A program made the translations under genes and the position numbers. The notes under the pieces were generated by a model that was not told the DNA's origin, ran no database searches, and worked only from the letters and a program-made list of their open reading frames with translations. Shown here in pieces: positions 52,701 through 60,763 of a DNA stretch of 64,000 nucleotides. The DNA lies in NCBI RefSeq assembly GCF_000513935.1, contig NZ_AZUY01000001.1:110220-174219 (forward strand), read 5' to 3'. Position 1 is the stretch's first letter, and every line of letters starts with the position of its first letter. Origin of the DNA: Mesorhizobium sp. WSM3626. Lineage in GTDB: Bacteria; Pseudomonadota; Alphaproteobacteria; Rhizobiales; Rhizobiaceae.

Positions 52701-52837
52701 CCATCCAGAAGGGCGACAAGCCGGGTTCCGGCAAGGCGACCATCGACCTCAATGTCGGGCGCGGCGTCAAATTGCGCGGCGAGGCGACGGACGCCGGCGA
52801 AGCCAAGGGCGGAATATTCTACGAGAAGGAATATTGA
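46781..52837 (+). CDS. tamB: Translocation/assembly module protein TamB with internal duplication
   Basis: 2018 residues, much longer than E. coli TamB (about 1259). One N-terminal membrane anchor (residues about 7-29) followed by a long beta-rich repeat region and the C-terminal DUF490/TamB domain (about 1690-2018, ending GIFYEKEY). Residues about 305-930 and 932-1558 are tandem copies offset by exactly 627 codons with no net gap at the sites I aligned (HSDGFDIQNRAGPV versus HSDAFDLRNRAGPV; SGDLALDDKF in both; GVDLKRDGDWT versus DVDLKRDGDWT). TamB spans the periplasm as a hydrophobic groove for lipid or protein transport to TamA. Confidence 0.93.
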   Translation: MKTVWRILRIVLYTLLIVVAGAIGALVVLTKTERGRDNLAGIISRLASSDDRKVTVSGIDGIWSGNLSVDHVVLEDREGAWLVARKVAVDWSPTALLSKSFSADRIAAERIELARLPVAGTRPPAQSGTTTLPVSIDIKQIDLPEIALGEQLAGSGIAELAAKGMLKADAAPLAVQTVLNVTRHDGKQGNVDAKIHFAPTDNKLDLDLKASEPAGGIIANLLKLPDAPPVDIAVLGSGPLANWSGVGTFLVDHRIVTQLTGRHQLTDKGNHVEAKGDGDFARFLPENLKSLFAGKTSFDIAGTATSAGGISIDRASIESDAVHGTASGIADPAGASDLSVELAAKGPPVVISVGSKAQPITLAIKNATARAFGDGKAPIVDIGASFVSIVVGGTRLDDLAAQIHSDGFDIQNRAGPVAVKLEAGGLETDVATLAPLVTGKVNVDLAGSISKDAIVAIDQGTLRSDALNASLTATVALADMSMQLKMNADAVATAFPQQIASVLGGRVKFSATASRDPQGSFAANSIELTSGSLSASGTASMQGTDIQADIKGKLGDVSVLSPTVGVPVTGGVDFALSATGAITAPDFTVSADSDSLTASGRTVKAIKLTASGKADITSPSANVSLTGAVNDQPLDIKAALVTSEGKRSINGFLVSLGDNKVSGDLALDDKFMPLGTLTLAAPAIDQLAALAGQAVTGDINGTILFAKDGDAPSIAIDAKSTSVARGEVTAKAIAINALIANYLKAPAISGTIKADAVTSGSTEISGIGVDLKRDGDWTNFTGGATIAGIPATAAGRVKIAEGTTSVEIASGDATIRGIKAAIAEPSALTIADGTANIEKLALDIGGGKVALSGSAGETLDLAAQVSALPATLANAFLPGLDATGTLDGIAEVSGAPAAPDIRFNAKLAGAETSQTRQAGLGPLAVDAVGSYTIAGGVALDRATLSGEKVSGQAAGTINPNGASDFAIDLTSSGPSLPLTVGSIESPVKLEVRSVSAKIAGESTHARLDFSAIVSSVVTSPAKVDGLTLTLHSDAFDLRNRAGPVSGTVSVDKVGLDNATIAPLIAGKVTAALSARLSADAVAIDSGTLKSDALSSQVAGQVSLRDGAIDLNLKADAPSSALPAAARGMLGDRAQISATLKREPNGNLNIGGLKLTSGALSADGQASLADNKVTADIRGTLSDISPLSKDAKGAIAFALSAQGPAMAPDLSLSVNSDKLSVASREIIGLKLTATGKADAANPAANVQLTGIVAGQALQGSAVLATADGKSAINGLLLSLGKNRISGDLALDDKFVPEGTISLDLPDIGPLAALALEKAEGDVRGTIAFSRNGAAPQVAIKATTASITRGDLQAKAVSIDALIANYLAAPVISGKIHADTVTSGGTVISGIDVDLKRDGDWTGFSGGATVKGIPARAAGRVKVAGGTTTIELASGQATVQGIKAAIAQASTVSIANGTTTLDRLVLNLGGGTATVTGKVGQALDINAVLARVPMSLANSFSPGLDAAGSISGTVKVTGAPASPAVAFNIDAAGVQTSQTRGAGVGAVSVSSSGTFAGNKLAFDANISDGAGLGLKGGGTVTTAGTPALALDFNGAVPFGLLGEKLAAQGLALTGNASVNVQVRGPATSPVIGGSVKTSGARLVDARSGLAVNDIAADVSIGNGVARINRLTGTLSTRGSLSASGTVGINPAQGFPADLAIKLTDGRYTDGRVVTANLGGDLTIKGPLTSAPAIAGTVNLAKTVITVPDRLPGSLSALDVKHKNAPGAVRAQDKALRPATTSGKSSGSGLALDVTVNAPNQIFIQGRGVDAELGGSLKLTGPASSPQAVGTFTLQRGRLSILGKRLTFTEGTVGFSGSLVPYLNLTATTTTTGATVTIVVSGEATNPKFTFSSVPALPEDEVLAQLIFGRSMSNLSPLQIAQLAEAAGQLAGVGGSTSLLENLRSAIGVDDLDVITDDKGGTAVSAGKYLNDRTYVTIQKGDKPGSGKATIDLNVGRGVKLRGEATDAGEAKGGIFYEKEY

Positions 52838-53090
52838 CGATCTGGCCCTTCGTCCTGGCCGCAACTGGCGCTGTCGTAACCAGTGCGAATGTCTCAGTTT
52901 AATCGCCCGAAGAGATTTTGGCGAAATCTGGGCGCACTAGCAATTTTGCGCCAAGACTGTCGCTATCACGCGAACTGCCCCCCTTTCAAAGTTGCACATT
53001 CGCTAACATGTTCCCAATCCATGTCGTCTTTGACATCATGGCCTGGATGCGGAATGTTAATCGGCGGAAAGCCAACAATGGGAGTTAGTC
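52838..53090. promoter_or_regulatory. Gap between tamB and the peptide importer
   Basis: 253 bases without a gene. A weak inverted repeat (TTGGCG near 52918 and CGCCAA near 52952) may serve as terminator or operator; GGGAG precedes the next ATG. Nothing else was recognised. Confidence 0.35.
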
Positions 53091-54749
53091 ATGACAATCT
53101 ATAAGAGCAATGGCGACAGCGTTCCGGATCACATCCTGGCGATGGCCGAAGAAGCCAAGTCAGGCAAGGTCGACCGCCGCGAATTCCTCGCGCTCGCCAG
53201 CGTCTTCGGCGCCTCGACGGCCATGGCCTACGGGCTGCTCGGCCTTGCCGCTCCGACCCCGGCCAAGGCCGAGGACGTCCAAGGCAAGAAAGGCGGCGTG
53301 CTGAAGGTCGCCATGTCCGTCAAGGATCCCAAGGATCCGCGTACAGCAGACTGGTCCGAGATTTCCAACGCCGAGCGCCAGGCGCTCGAGCCGCTGGTGA
53401 AATACACCAAAGAGTACACCTTCGCGCCATATCTGCTGGCAAGCTGGGACATCAACGACGACGCCACCGAATACACGCTGCATGTGCGGCCTGGCGTCGA
53501 ATGGAACAATGGCGACAAGTTCACCGCCGATGACGTGATCTACAATTTCACCCGCTGGGCCGACAAATCAGCGGAAGGCAACTCGATGCCGGGACGCCTT
53601 GGCAGTCTCGTCGATGAGACGACCAAGAAGTTGCGCGAAGGGGCGATCGTCAAGGTCGACGACATGACCGTCAAGTTGAAGCTGTCGAAGCCCGACATCG
53701 CCATCATCCCGAACCTGTGCGACTATCCCGGCCTCGTCGTCCACAAGACCTTCGACGAGAAGGGCGCCAACTTCAAGAACTGCCCGATCGGCACAGGTCC
53801 GTTCGAGCTCGTCTCCTATGATGTCGGCCAGAAGGTGGTCTACAAGCGCCGCACGACCGGCAAGTGGTGGCAGGGCGAAGCCTTCCTCGATGGCGTCGAG
53901 TTCATCGACTACGGCACCGATCCGGCCGCGACGGTCTCGGCCTTCGAATCGGGCGAAGTGCAGACCAACCACGAAACCACGGCCGATTACGTCAAGATCA
54001 TCGAAGGTGTCGGTGCGCCGGCTTCGGAAGTCGTGACCGCGGCCACCGTGGTCTCTCGCTTCAACATCAATGCCAAGCCCTATGGCGACCAGAAGGTGCG
54101 CCAGGCGATGTGCCTCGCCGTCGATAATTCGGTCGTGCTGCAGCTCGGCTATGGCAATGCCGGCACGCCGGCCGAAAACCACCATGTCGCGCCGATCCAT
54201 CCGGAATATGTCGAACTGCCGAAGATCAAGCGCGACATGGCCAAGGCCAAGCAGATGCTGACGGAAGCCGGCGTGATCGATTTCGAGCACGAGCTGATCA
54301 GCAATGACGAGGACTACCACAAGAACACCACCGACGCGATCGCGGCCCAGCTGCGCGAGGCCGGCATCAAGGTGAAGCGCACCGTGCTGCCGAGCTCGAC
54401 CTTCTGGAACGACTGGACGAAATACCCGTTCTCGGAAACCAACTGGAACATGCGTCCGCTTGGCATCCAGGTCATCGCCATCGCCTACCGCTCCGGCGAA
54501 GCCTGGAACGAGACGGCCTATGCCAATCCGGACTTCGACAAGAAGGTCAACGAGGCCCTCGGCATCGCTGATGCGGAGAAGCGCAAAGTCGTGATGAAGG
54601 ACATCGAGACGATGCTGCAGGAGTCCGGCATCATCATCCAGCCTTACTGGCGCAAGCTCTACATCAACATCAAGCCCGAGGTGAAGAACCACTCGATGCA
54701 CCCCACCTACGAGCACGACTTCGGCAAGGTTTGGCTCGATCAGGCGTGA
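53091..54749 (+). CDS. Peptide-type ABC transporter substrate-binding protein (family 5), Tat-exported
   Basis: 552 residues. N-terminal twin-arginine signal with R29, R30 in [13 protein letters not shown] and cleavage near TPAKAED, so it is exported folded. The mature protein is an SBP_bac_5 (DppA/OppA-type) with [20 protein letters not shown] (the usual signature region) and [14 protein letters not shown]. Binds peptides, opines or other larger solutes in the periplasm. First gene of a four-gene importer operon; a hairpin follows its stop. Confidence 0.9.
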   Translation: MTIYKSNGDSVPDHILAMAEEAKSGKVDRREFLALASVFGASTAMAYGLLGLAAPTPAKAEDVQGKKGGVLKVAMSVKDPKDPRTADWSEISNAERQALEPLVKYTKEYTFAPYLLASWDINDDATEYTLHVRPGVEWNNGDKFTADDVIYNFTRWADKSAEGNSMPGRLGSLVDETTKKLREGAIVKVDDMTVKLKLSKPDIAIIPNLCDYPGLVVHKTFDEKGANFKNCPIGTGPFELVSYDVGQKVVYKRRTTGKWWQGEAFLDGVEFIDYGTDPAATVSAFESGEVQTNHETTADYVKIIEGVGAPASEVVTAATVVSRFNINAKPYGDQKVRQAMCLAVDNSVVLQLGYGNAGTPAENHHVAPIHPEYVELPKIKRDMAKAKQMLTEAGVIDFEHELISNDEDYHKNTTDAIAAQLREAGIKVKRTVLPSSTFWNDWTKYPFSETNWNMRPLGIQVIAIAYRSGEAWNETAYANPDFDKKVNEALGIADAEKRKVVMKDIETMLQESGIIIQPYWRKLYINIKPEVKNHSMHPTYEHDFGKVWLDQA

Positions 54750-54767
54750 CCCACAGCTTGACGAATA

Positions 54768-54788
54768 CGAGGGGCGACTGGCCCCTCG
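54768..54788 (+). terminator. Hairpin between binding-protein and permease genes
   Basis: CGAGGGGC and GCCCCTCG around a 5-base loop, about 20 bases after the binding-protein stop, without a T run. More likely an mRNA-stabilising or attenuating hairpin, which would give the binding protein higher expression than the permeases. Confidence 0.55.
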
Positions 54789-54898
54789 AATTCGCGGGAT
54801 CGTCGCCGTTGCACTGGATGCAGCGGCGGCGTGACGTCGCAAGGTTTTCGAAACAGGGTTGACCATATCTGACCCCAACCCGGCCGGCAGGGGGTACA

Positions 54899-55933
54899 AT
54901 GTTCTCATTCATCATCAGACGCATCGGCACTATACTGCTCACGATGCTGTGCCTGACGCTGGTCGTTTTCTTCCTCGTCAATCTCGAACCCAATCTGAAG
55001 AAGCTGGCGATCAGCCAGACCGAAATGCACACATCGGCCGAGCAGCTCGAAAGCTGGCTGGTCAATCACGGCTACCGCCAGAACTTCTTCGCTCGCTATG
55101 GCCAGTGGCTCGGCGTCGTGCCCAAGCAGCCGATCACGGATCCGGCGACGGGGAAGACGACACAGCGCTTCTCTTTCTGCAACGACCCGACGGTGCCGAC
55201 ATTCTCCGGTGTCATCGAGGGCGATTTCGGCTGCTCGACCAAGTTCAAGACCACGGTTGGGGCCAAGCTGTTCCCGGCGCTCGGCGCTACCGGCATCCTG
55301 ATGTTCTGGGTGCTGGCGGTGATGGTGCCGGTCTCGCTGCTGATCGGCATCCTTGCCGGCATGCGCGAGGGCTCGCGCACCGACCGCGTGCTGTCGGTCG
55401 CGTCGATCGCCTCGACGGCGACACCTGAATATGTGTCGGGCGTCATCTTCACCGTCGTCTTCGCCTCATGGCTCGGCTGGCTGAACGGTTCTGCCGCCTC
55501 GGCGAGCCAGGGTATCACCTTCTACAACTTCACGCTGCCGGTCATCACGCTGGCGATCTACGGCATCGGCTACATCGCGCGCATGACGCGCGCCTCGATG
55601 GTCGAGGTGATGACGCAGCAATATATCCGCACGGCACGCCTGAAGGGGCTTTCCTTCAAGAGCGTCGTGGTCAAGCACGCGCTGCGCAACGCGTTGATCG
55701 CGCCGTTCACCGTCATCATGCTGCAGTTTCCATGGCTGCTCACCGGCGTCGTCATCGTCGAGGTGATGTTCCGCTACCAGGGCTTCGGCTACACGCTGGT
55801 CGAGGCCGCGGGCAACAACGACATCGATCTTCTGCTCGGCTGTTCGCTGGTCTCGGTGTTCATCGTCTTGATCACGCAGCTCATTTCCGACGTCGGCTAC
55901 GCGTTCCTCAATCCGCGCATCCGCGTTCAGTAG
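54899..55933 (+). CDS. Peptide-type ABC transporter permease (DppB-like)
   Basis: 344 residues. N-terminal helix IIRRIGTILLTMLCLTLVVF matches DppB proteins; a periplasmic insert of about 80 residues with two cysteines (FCNDP, DFGCSTK) follows helix 1. The core EAA-type loop YIRTARLKGLSFKSVVVKHALRNALI is typical, as is the final helix set ending NPRIRVQ. Inner membrane subunit; next permease starts 11 bases downstream. Confidence 0.9.
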   Translation: MFSFIIRRIGTILLTMLCLTLVVFFLVNLEPNLKKLAISQTEMHTSAEQLESWLVNHGYRQNFFARYGQWLGVVPKQPITDPATGKTTQRFSFCNDPTVPTFSGVIEGDFGCSTKFKTTVGAKLFPALGATGILMFWVLAVMVPVSLLIGILAGMREGSRTDRVLSVASIASTATPEYVSGVIFTVVFASWLGWLNGSAASASQGITFYNFTLPVITLAIYGIGYIARMTRASMVEVMTQQYIRTARLKGLSFKSVVVKHALRNALIAPFTVIMLQFPWLLTGVVIVEVMFRYQGFGYTLVEAAGNNDIDLLLGCSLVSVFIVLITQLISDVGYAFLNPRIRVQ

Positions 55934-55944
55934 GGAGAAGGCGC

Positions 55945-57102
55945 ATGCAAGCTCAATATATCGGCGCCTCCACCATCATCCTCGAAGTGTTCTGGCGCTT
56001 CTGGCCGGTCTGGGCCGCGCTTTTCATCGTCATGGGCGCGAGCTTTCTCTACAAGAAGAAGCTGGCGCTCTATGGCCAGCTGTTCGACAGCGGCGTCGGC
56101 ATGGCGGGCGTCTTCATCTGCCTGTTCTGGCTGTTCACGGCGATCTTCGCCTCGACCATCTCGCCTTTCGATCCGCTCGGCCAGGTCCCGATCATGAAGG
56201 ACACGCTGCCCGGCGCCATCGAACCGCAATCGGGGCTTGTCTACCTGTTCGGCGGCGACAAGCTGGCGCGCGATGTGTTCTCGCGCATGGTCTATGGCAG
56301 CCAGATCGTGCTGATCATCGCACCCGCGGCGACCGGTTTCGCGCTCATGGTCGGCATCACGCTCGGCCTGCCGGCCGGCTATTACGGCGGCAAGATCGAT
56401 TCCATCCTGTCGTTCCTGGCCAACCTCGTGCTGGCTTTCCCGGTGATCCTGCTGTTCTACCTGCTGGTGACGCCGGGCATCATGGACACGCCGATTCCCT
56501 ATGCGCTGGCCGGTGTCTTCTTCCTGTTCCCGATCATCTTCTTCAGCGTGCTGTTCTGGACCCGCTACAAGAACCGGCCCGACCGGATCTATATCCTGCT
56601 TGGCCTGACGCTGATCATAGGCGGCTGGATCTACCTCGGCCTGGTCTTCGACAGGGATCCGCTGCACATCGTCCACATCGATCCCAACCAGCTCAACATT
56701 TTCGTGGCTGTGGTGTTCGCCTCCAGCCCCGGCGTGTTCCGCATCGTGCGCGGCCTTGTGATGGACATCAAGACGCGCGACTATGTGGCGGCGGCGCAGA
56801 CGCGCGGTGAATCGCCGTGGTATATCATGCTGTGGGAAATCCTGCCCAATGCGCGCGGACCGCTGATCGTCGATGCCTGCCTGCGCATCGGCTACACCAC
56901 GATCCTGCTCGGCACGCTGGGCTATTTCGGCCTGGGGCTTGCGCCCGAGAGCCCGGACTGGGGCACCGCGATCAAGGACGCCAGCCGATTGCTGCGCTCC
57001 TTCATCCATCCGGCGCTGCCGCCGACGATCGCGCTGATGTCGTTCGTGCTGGGGCTCAACCTGTTGGCCGATTCGCTGCGCGAGCAATCGATGAAAGACT
57101 GA
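55945..57102 (+). CDS. Peptide-type ABC transporter permease (DppC-like), enlarged
   Basis: 385 residues from ATG at 55945 (RBS GGGAGAAGG). Carries LARDVFSRMVYGSQIVLIIA and YVAAAQTRGESPWYIMLWEI, the DppC core, but has an extra block of membrane helices between (about residues 170-240: LLVTPGIMDTPIPYALAGVF and following). The insert is unusual for DppC (about 300 residues), and may mark a specialised sub-family. Partner of the DppB-like subunit. Confidence 0.88.
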   Translation: MQAQYIGASTIILEVFWRFWPVWAALFIVMGASFLYKKKLALYGQLFDSGVGMAGVFICLFWLFTAIFASTISPFDPLGQVPIMKDTLPGAIEPQSGLVYLFGGDKLARDVFSRMVYGSQIVLIIAPAATGFALMVGITLGLPAGYYGGKIDSILSFLANLVLAFPVILLFYLLVTPGIMDTPIPYALAGVFFLFPIIFFSVLFWTRYKNRPDRIYILLGLTLIIGGWIYLGLVFDRDPLHIVHIDPNQLNIFVAVVFASSPGVFRIVRGLVMDIKTRDYVAAAQTRGESPWYIMLWEILPNARGPLIVDACLRIGYTTILLGTLGYFGLGLAPESPDWGTAIKDASRLLRSFIHPALPPTIALMSFVLGLNLLADSLREQSMKD

Positions 57103-57150
57103 TTGACGGGCCTTGACCCGCGTCTGGTAAAATTTGGATTGGAGCGACCC

Positions 57151-59931
57151 ATGAACGAGGCAGTTCGAAATCCCGCCAAGCCGACCAATGGGCCGACCAA
57201 TGGGCCGATCATCGAGATCGAGAACCTGTCGATCTCCTTCTTCACCCGCAAGGGCGAGATACCAGCCGTGATGGATTTTTCCTGCACGGTCATGCCGGGC
57301 GAGGCGATGGGCATCGTCGGTGAATCCGGCTGCGGCAAGTCGACCGTATCGCTCGGCATCATGCGCGACCTGTCCAACATCGGAAAGATCGTCGGCGGCA
57401 AGATCAAGTTCCAGGGCAAGGACATGGGCGAGCTCTCCGACGAGGAACTGCGCGCCATCCGCGGCAACAAGATCGCCATGATCTACCAGGAGCCGATGGC
57501 CAGCCTCAATCCGGCGATGAAGATCGGCCAGCAGCTGATGGAAGTGCCGTTGATCCACGACAAGGTTTCGAAGGAAGAGGCCTACTCCAGGGCGCTCGAA
57601 ATGGTGCGCTCGGTCAAGCTTCCCGATCCCGAGCGCATGATGCGCTCCTATCCACACCAGCTTTCCGGCGGCCAGCAGCAGCGCATCGTCATTGCCATGG
57701 CGCTGCTGTCGAAGCCGGCGCTGCTTCTGCTCGACGAGCCGACCACCGCGCTCGACGTGACCGTGGAAGCAGGCATCGTCGACCTGGTGAAGGGGTTGGG
57801 CGAGAAGTTCGGCACCTCGATGATCTTCGTCTCGCACAATCTCGGTCTGATCCTTGAAACCTGCGACCGCATCACGGTGATGTATTCGGGCGAGGCGGTG
57901 GAGACGGGCAAGATCAAGGACGTCTTCGACCGGATGCGCCACCCCTATACGCAAGGGCTGTTCCGTTCGATCCCGCTGCCGGGCGCCGACAAGAACTCGC
58001 GGCCGCTGATCTCTATCCCCGGCCAATTGCCACTGCCGCACGAGCGGCCGAAGGGCTGCAATTTCGGTCCGCGCTGCCACCATTTCGTCGAGGGCGTCTG
58101 CAACGCCGCCGAGATCCCGATGATCGAGGTCGCGGGTCACGAAGGCCATTTCTCGCGTTGCGTACGCTTCAACGAGATCGACTGGGACGCGCTGCCGCCC
58201 GGCGCCAAGAAGGTCAATGAACGTGTCGTGCCCGGCGCGCCGGTGCTCAAGATCGAGGACCTTCGGAAATATTATAAGGTCGGCGGCAGCGAGGTGTTCG
58301 GCTCGAGCGAAGGCCGCGTCGTCAAGGCCAACGAGACGATCTCGTTCATGGCGCGCGAATCCGAGACGGTCGCCATCGTTGGCGAATCCGGCTGCGGGAA
58401 GTCGACGCTGGCCAAGGTGCTGCTCGGGCTGGAGACGGCCAGTTCCGGCAGCGTGACGCTGGGCAACAAGGAAATCCAGTCGACCGGCATCGAGAAGCGC
58501 AGCGTCGACACTGTGTCGTCGATCCAGATGGTGTTCCAGAATCCGTTCGACACGCTCAACCCCAGCCATTCGGTCGGGTCGCAGATCATCCGCACGCTGG
58601 AAAAATTCAATGTCGGCAAGACGGTCGCCGACCGGCGCAAGCGCATGCTGGAACTGCTCGACCTGGTGAAACTGCCCAGGGCGTTCGAGACGCGCAAGCC
58701 GCGCCAGCTTTCCGGCGGCCAGAAGCAGCGCATCGGCGTGGCACGCGCCTTTGCCGGCGACGCCAAGGTGGTTGTGGCCGACGAGCCGGTTTCGGCGCTC
58801 GACGTTTCGGTGCAGGCGGCGGTGACCGAACTGCTGATGGACATCCAGCGCAAGAACAAGACGACAATGCTGTTCATCAGCCACGATCTGTCCGTCGTGC
58901 GCTACATCGCCGACCGCGTCGTCGTCATGTATCTCGGCTATATCGTCGAGCAGGGCACGACCGACCAGATCTTCGCACCGCCCTATCATCCCTATACCGA
59001 GGCGCTGCTGTCGGCGATCCCGATCGCCGATACCAGCGTGGTCAAGAAACACATCGTGCTGGAAGGCGACATACCCTCGGCGATGAACCCGCCGTCCGGC
59101 TGTCCGTTCCAGACACGCTGCGGCTACAAGAAGCTGGTTCCCGACAATTTGTGCGAGACCAAGGTGCCGCCGGTCAAGAATCTCGGCGACGGCCATATGA
59201 GCCTATGCTGGCTTTCCGACGACGTGCTCAAGACCATGGAGCCTGTGATCAAGTTCGACAAGGAACACGCCGCCCATGAGGGCGTGCCGGACGATGCGCC
59301 GCATGGCGACGGTCCGGGCTTTGCCGGTACGCCGCCCAACCGACCACATGGCAAGACGGCCAGTGCGGAAGCCGACGCCGTGGGGGAGGCCGCCGAGGAG
59401 GCCGAAGCCGTTTCGCGTGCTCGCCGCCACGAAGTCCGGGATGACGCCTCCGAGACCGGCGATGCCTCTCCGAAGCCCGCCAACGCCACCTCCGCGCCGT
59501 TCACGCCAAGGACGCTTGGAGACGGCCGCCAGGCGGAGAACGCACGCGTGGCACCAATTGGTGAGCCTGCGGTGAGGCAGACCAAATCAAGCCAAAGTGC
59601 GACAAAGGCGAGCGCGACTGCGGAGCCAGCCCGTCTGGCCGGCGCAAATGTCGACAAGAACCGCCCGTCGGGCATCGCCAGGCCTGCCAAACCCGATGAC
59701 CTCAAGCTGATCTCCGGCGTCGGCTCGAAGACGGAAGGCATCCTCAATGGCCTCGGCATCTTCACCTACGCTCAGGTCGCCGCATGGAAAAAGGCAGAGC
59801 GCGAGTGGGTTGACGATCATCTGAGATTCCACGGCCGTATCGAGCGCGAGGACTGGGTCAGGCAGGCAAAGGCGCTAGCCAAGGGCGGCGAGGCTGAATA
59901 CATCAAGGTATTCGGCAAGAAGCCGCGCTGA
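57151..59931 (+). CDS. Fused double ABC ATPase (DppD-DppF) with C-terminal helix-hairpin-helix domain
   Basis: 926 residues from ATG at 57151 (GGAG upstream). First NBD: Walker A GESGCGKST (57-65), signature LSGGQQQRIVIAMA, Walker B ALLLLDEPTTALD, oligopeptide/dipeptide C-terminal region with cysteines (CNFGPRC). Second NBD: Walker A GESGCGKST near residue 411, signature LSGGQKQRIGVARA, Walker B VVVADEPVSALD. A low-complexity Ala/Pro/Glu-rich linker (about 715-845) leads to DDLKLISGVGSKTEGILNGL (850-869) and WVDDHLRFHGRIEREDWV. This tail resembles the extra C-terminal HhH domain of rhizobial NuoE and L21 proteins. Confidence 0.9.
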   Translation: MNEAVRNPAKPTNGPTNGPIIEIENLSISFFTRKGEIPAVMDFSCTVMPGEAMGIVGESGCGKSTVSLGIMRDLSNIGKIVGGKIKFQGKDMGELSDEELRAIRGNKIAMIYQEPMASLNPAMKIGQQLMEVPLIHDKVSKEEAYSRALEMVRSVKLPDPERMMRSYPHQLSGGQQQRIVIAMALLSKPALLLLDEPTTALDVTVEAGIVDLVKGLGEKFGTSMIFVSHNLGLILETCDRITVMYSGEAVETGKIKDVFDRMRHPYTQGLFRSIPLPGADKNSRPLISIPGQLPLPHERPKGCNFGPRCHHFVEGVCNAAEIPMIEVAGHEGHFSRCVRFNEIDWDALPPGAKKVNERVVPGAPVLKIEDLRKYYKVGGSEVFGSSEGRVVKANETISFMARESETVAIVGESGCGKSTLAKVLLGLETASSGSVTLGNKEIQSTGIEKRSVDTVSSIQMVFQNPFDTLNPSHSVGSQIIRTLEKFNVGKTVADRRKRMLELLDLVKLPRAFETRKPRQLSGGQKQRIGVARAFAGDAKVVVADEPVSALDVSVQAAVTELLMDIQRKNKTTMLFISHDLSVVRYIADRVVVMYLGYIVEQGTTDQIFAPPYHPYTEALLSAIPIADTSVVKKHIVLEGDIPSAMNPPSGCPFQTRCGYKKLVPDNLCETKVPPVKNLGDGHMSLCWLSDDVLKTMEPVIKFDKEHAAHEGVPDDAPHGDGPGFAGTPPNRPHGKTASAEADAVGEAAEEAEAVSRARRHEVRDDASETGDASPKPANATSAPFTPRTLGDGRQAENARVAPIGEPAVRQTKSSQSATKASATAEPARLAGANVDKNRPSGIARPAKPDDLKLISGVGSKTEGILNGLGIFTYAQVAAWKKAEREWVDDHLRFHGRIEREDWVRQAKALAKGGEAEYIKVFGKKPR

Positions 59932-59945
59932 AAGCCACGACCGTT

Positions 59946-59967
59946 GCGGCAACCCTTTAGTTGCCGC
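59946..59967. terminator. Convergent hairpin after the ATPase fusion gene
   Basis: GCGGCAA and TTGCCGC around an 8-base loop. It overlaps the stop of the following minus-strand gene and likely serves both convergent genes. Confidence 0.6.
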
Positions 59968-60547
59968 ACTGGCTCAGTTGCTGTGCATAGTCGCGGGCCA
60001 TCTTGTCGGTGGCCTTTGCATAGCCCTGGACGCCGGCATCGCCACGATTGCCTCGGCCATAGGCGGTCCAGCCGAGATAGTAGGCGAGATAGAGGTTGTA
60101 GGTGTCGTTGCGCGCGACGCCGTATGCGTCTGATGTCTTGGAATGATACCAGCCGACGAAGTCGACGGCGTCGGCGAATTTCGTCCGCCGCGCCGCCCAG
60201 TTGCCGGTCTCGCTCTGATATTGCGACCAGGTTCCGTCCAGCGCCTGCGAGAAGCCGGTGGCCGACGAGACGTGCTTCCACGGAATGAAACCGAGCAGTT
60301 TGGTGCGCGGCGGCCGGGCGTTGCTCTTGAAACCGGATTCCTTGCGCACGGTGGCCATCAGCACCGGCACCGGCACGCCGTATTTCTGGGACGCGCGCTC
60401 GGCGGCCGACTGCCAATTGTCGAACCAGCCGTCATTCTGGTCGAAGACGGCGCAGACATTGTTGATGTGGCTGGGCGCGGTGGCGCAAGCCGAAAGTGCC
60501 AGCAGCGCACACACCGCTACAATTTTACTAAAACTCGACCTACGCAT
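59957..60547 (-). CDS. Lytic-transglycosylase-like lipoprotein
   Basis: 196 residues. Signal peptide with lipobox LSAC (Cys21), so a lipid-anchored envelope protein. A lysozyme-like SLT segment follows: PVPVLMATVRKESGFKSNA with Glu70 as probable catalytic acid, then SSATGFSQALDGTWSQYQ and YNLYLAYYLGWTAYGRG. Such proteins cut the glycan strand of peptidoglycan. The lengths between motifs are shorter than in Slt70, so activity is likely but not certain. Single gene. Confidence 0.82.
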   Translation of the reverse strand: MRRSSFSKIVAVCALLALSACATAPSHINNVCAVFDQNDGWFDNWQSAAERASQKYGVPVPVLMATVRKESGFKSNARPPRTKLLGFIPWKHVSSATGFSQALDGTWSQYQSETGNWAARRTKFADAVDFVGWYHSKTSDAYGVARNDTYNLYLAYYLGWTAYGRGNRGDAGVQGYAKATDKMARDYAQQLSQCGN

Positions 60548-60763
60548 TGGATGAGCAATAAGCCGAAATCATAAAGGGAATCTTGCTGCCGCCGTTAACG
60601 CCTGGTCGGCACGAGCAGGTGAGAAAATGCCATATCGGTATTCCGACGCCAATTGTCGTCATTTCTAAACAGGCATCGCAGATATGCCGCCTTGGCTAAA
60701 ATCACGCCGGCAAACGGCGTATTTCTGACAGACCGGCCGCGCTGCCGAAGCTTTGATGCCGGC

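Noticed and set aside
55927..59196. Long open frame of over 1000 codons on the minus strand
   Set aside because: It is antisense to the peptide permease and ATPase genes; its residues are rich in Arg, His, Asp and Gln with no family pattern, as expected for a mirror frame in high-GC DNA.
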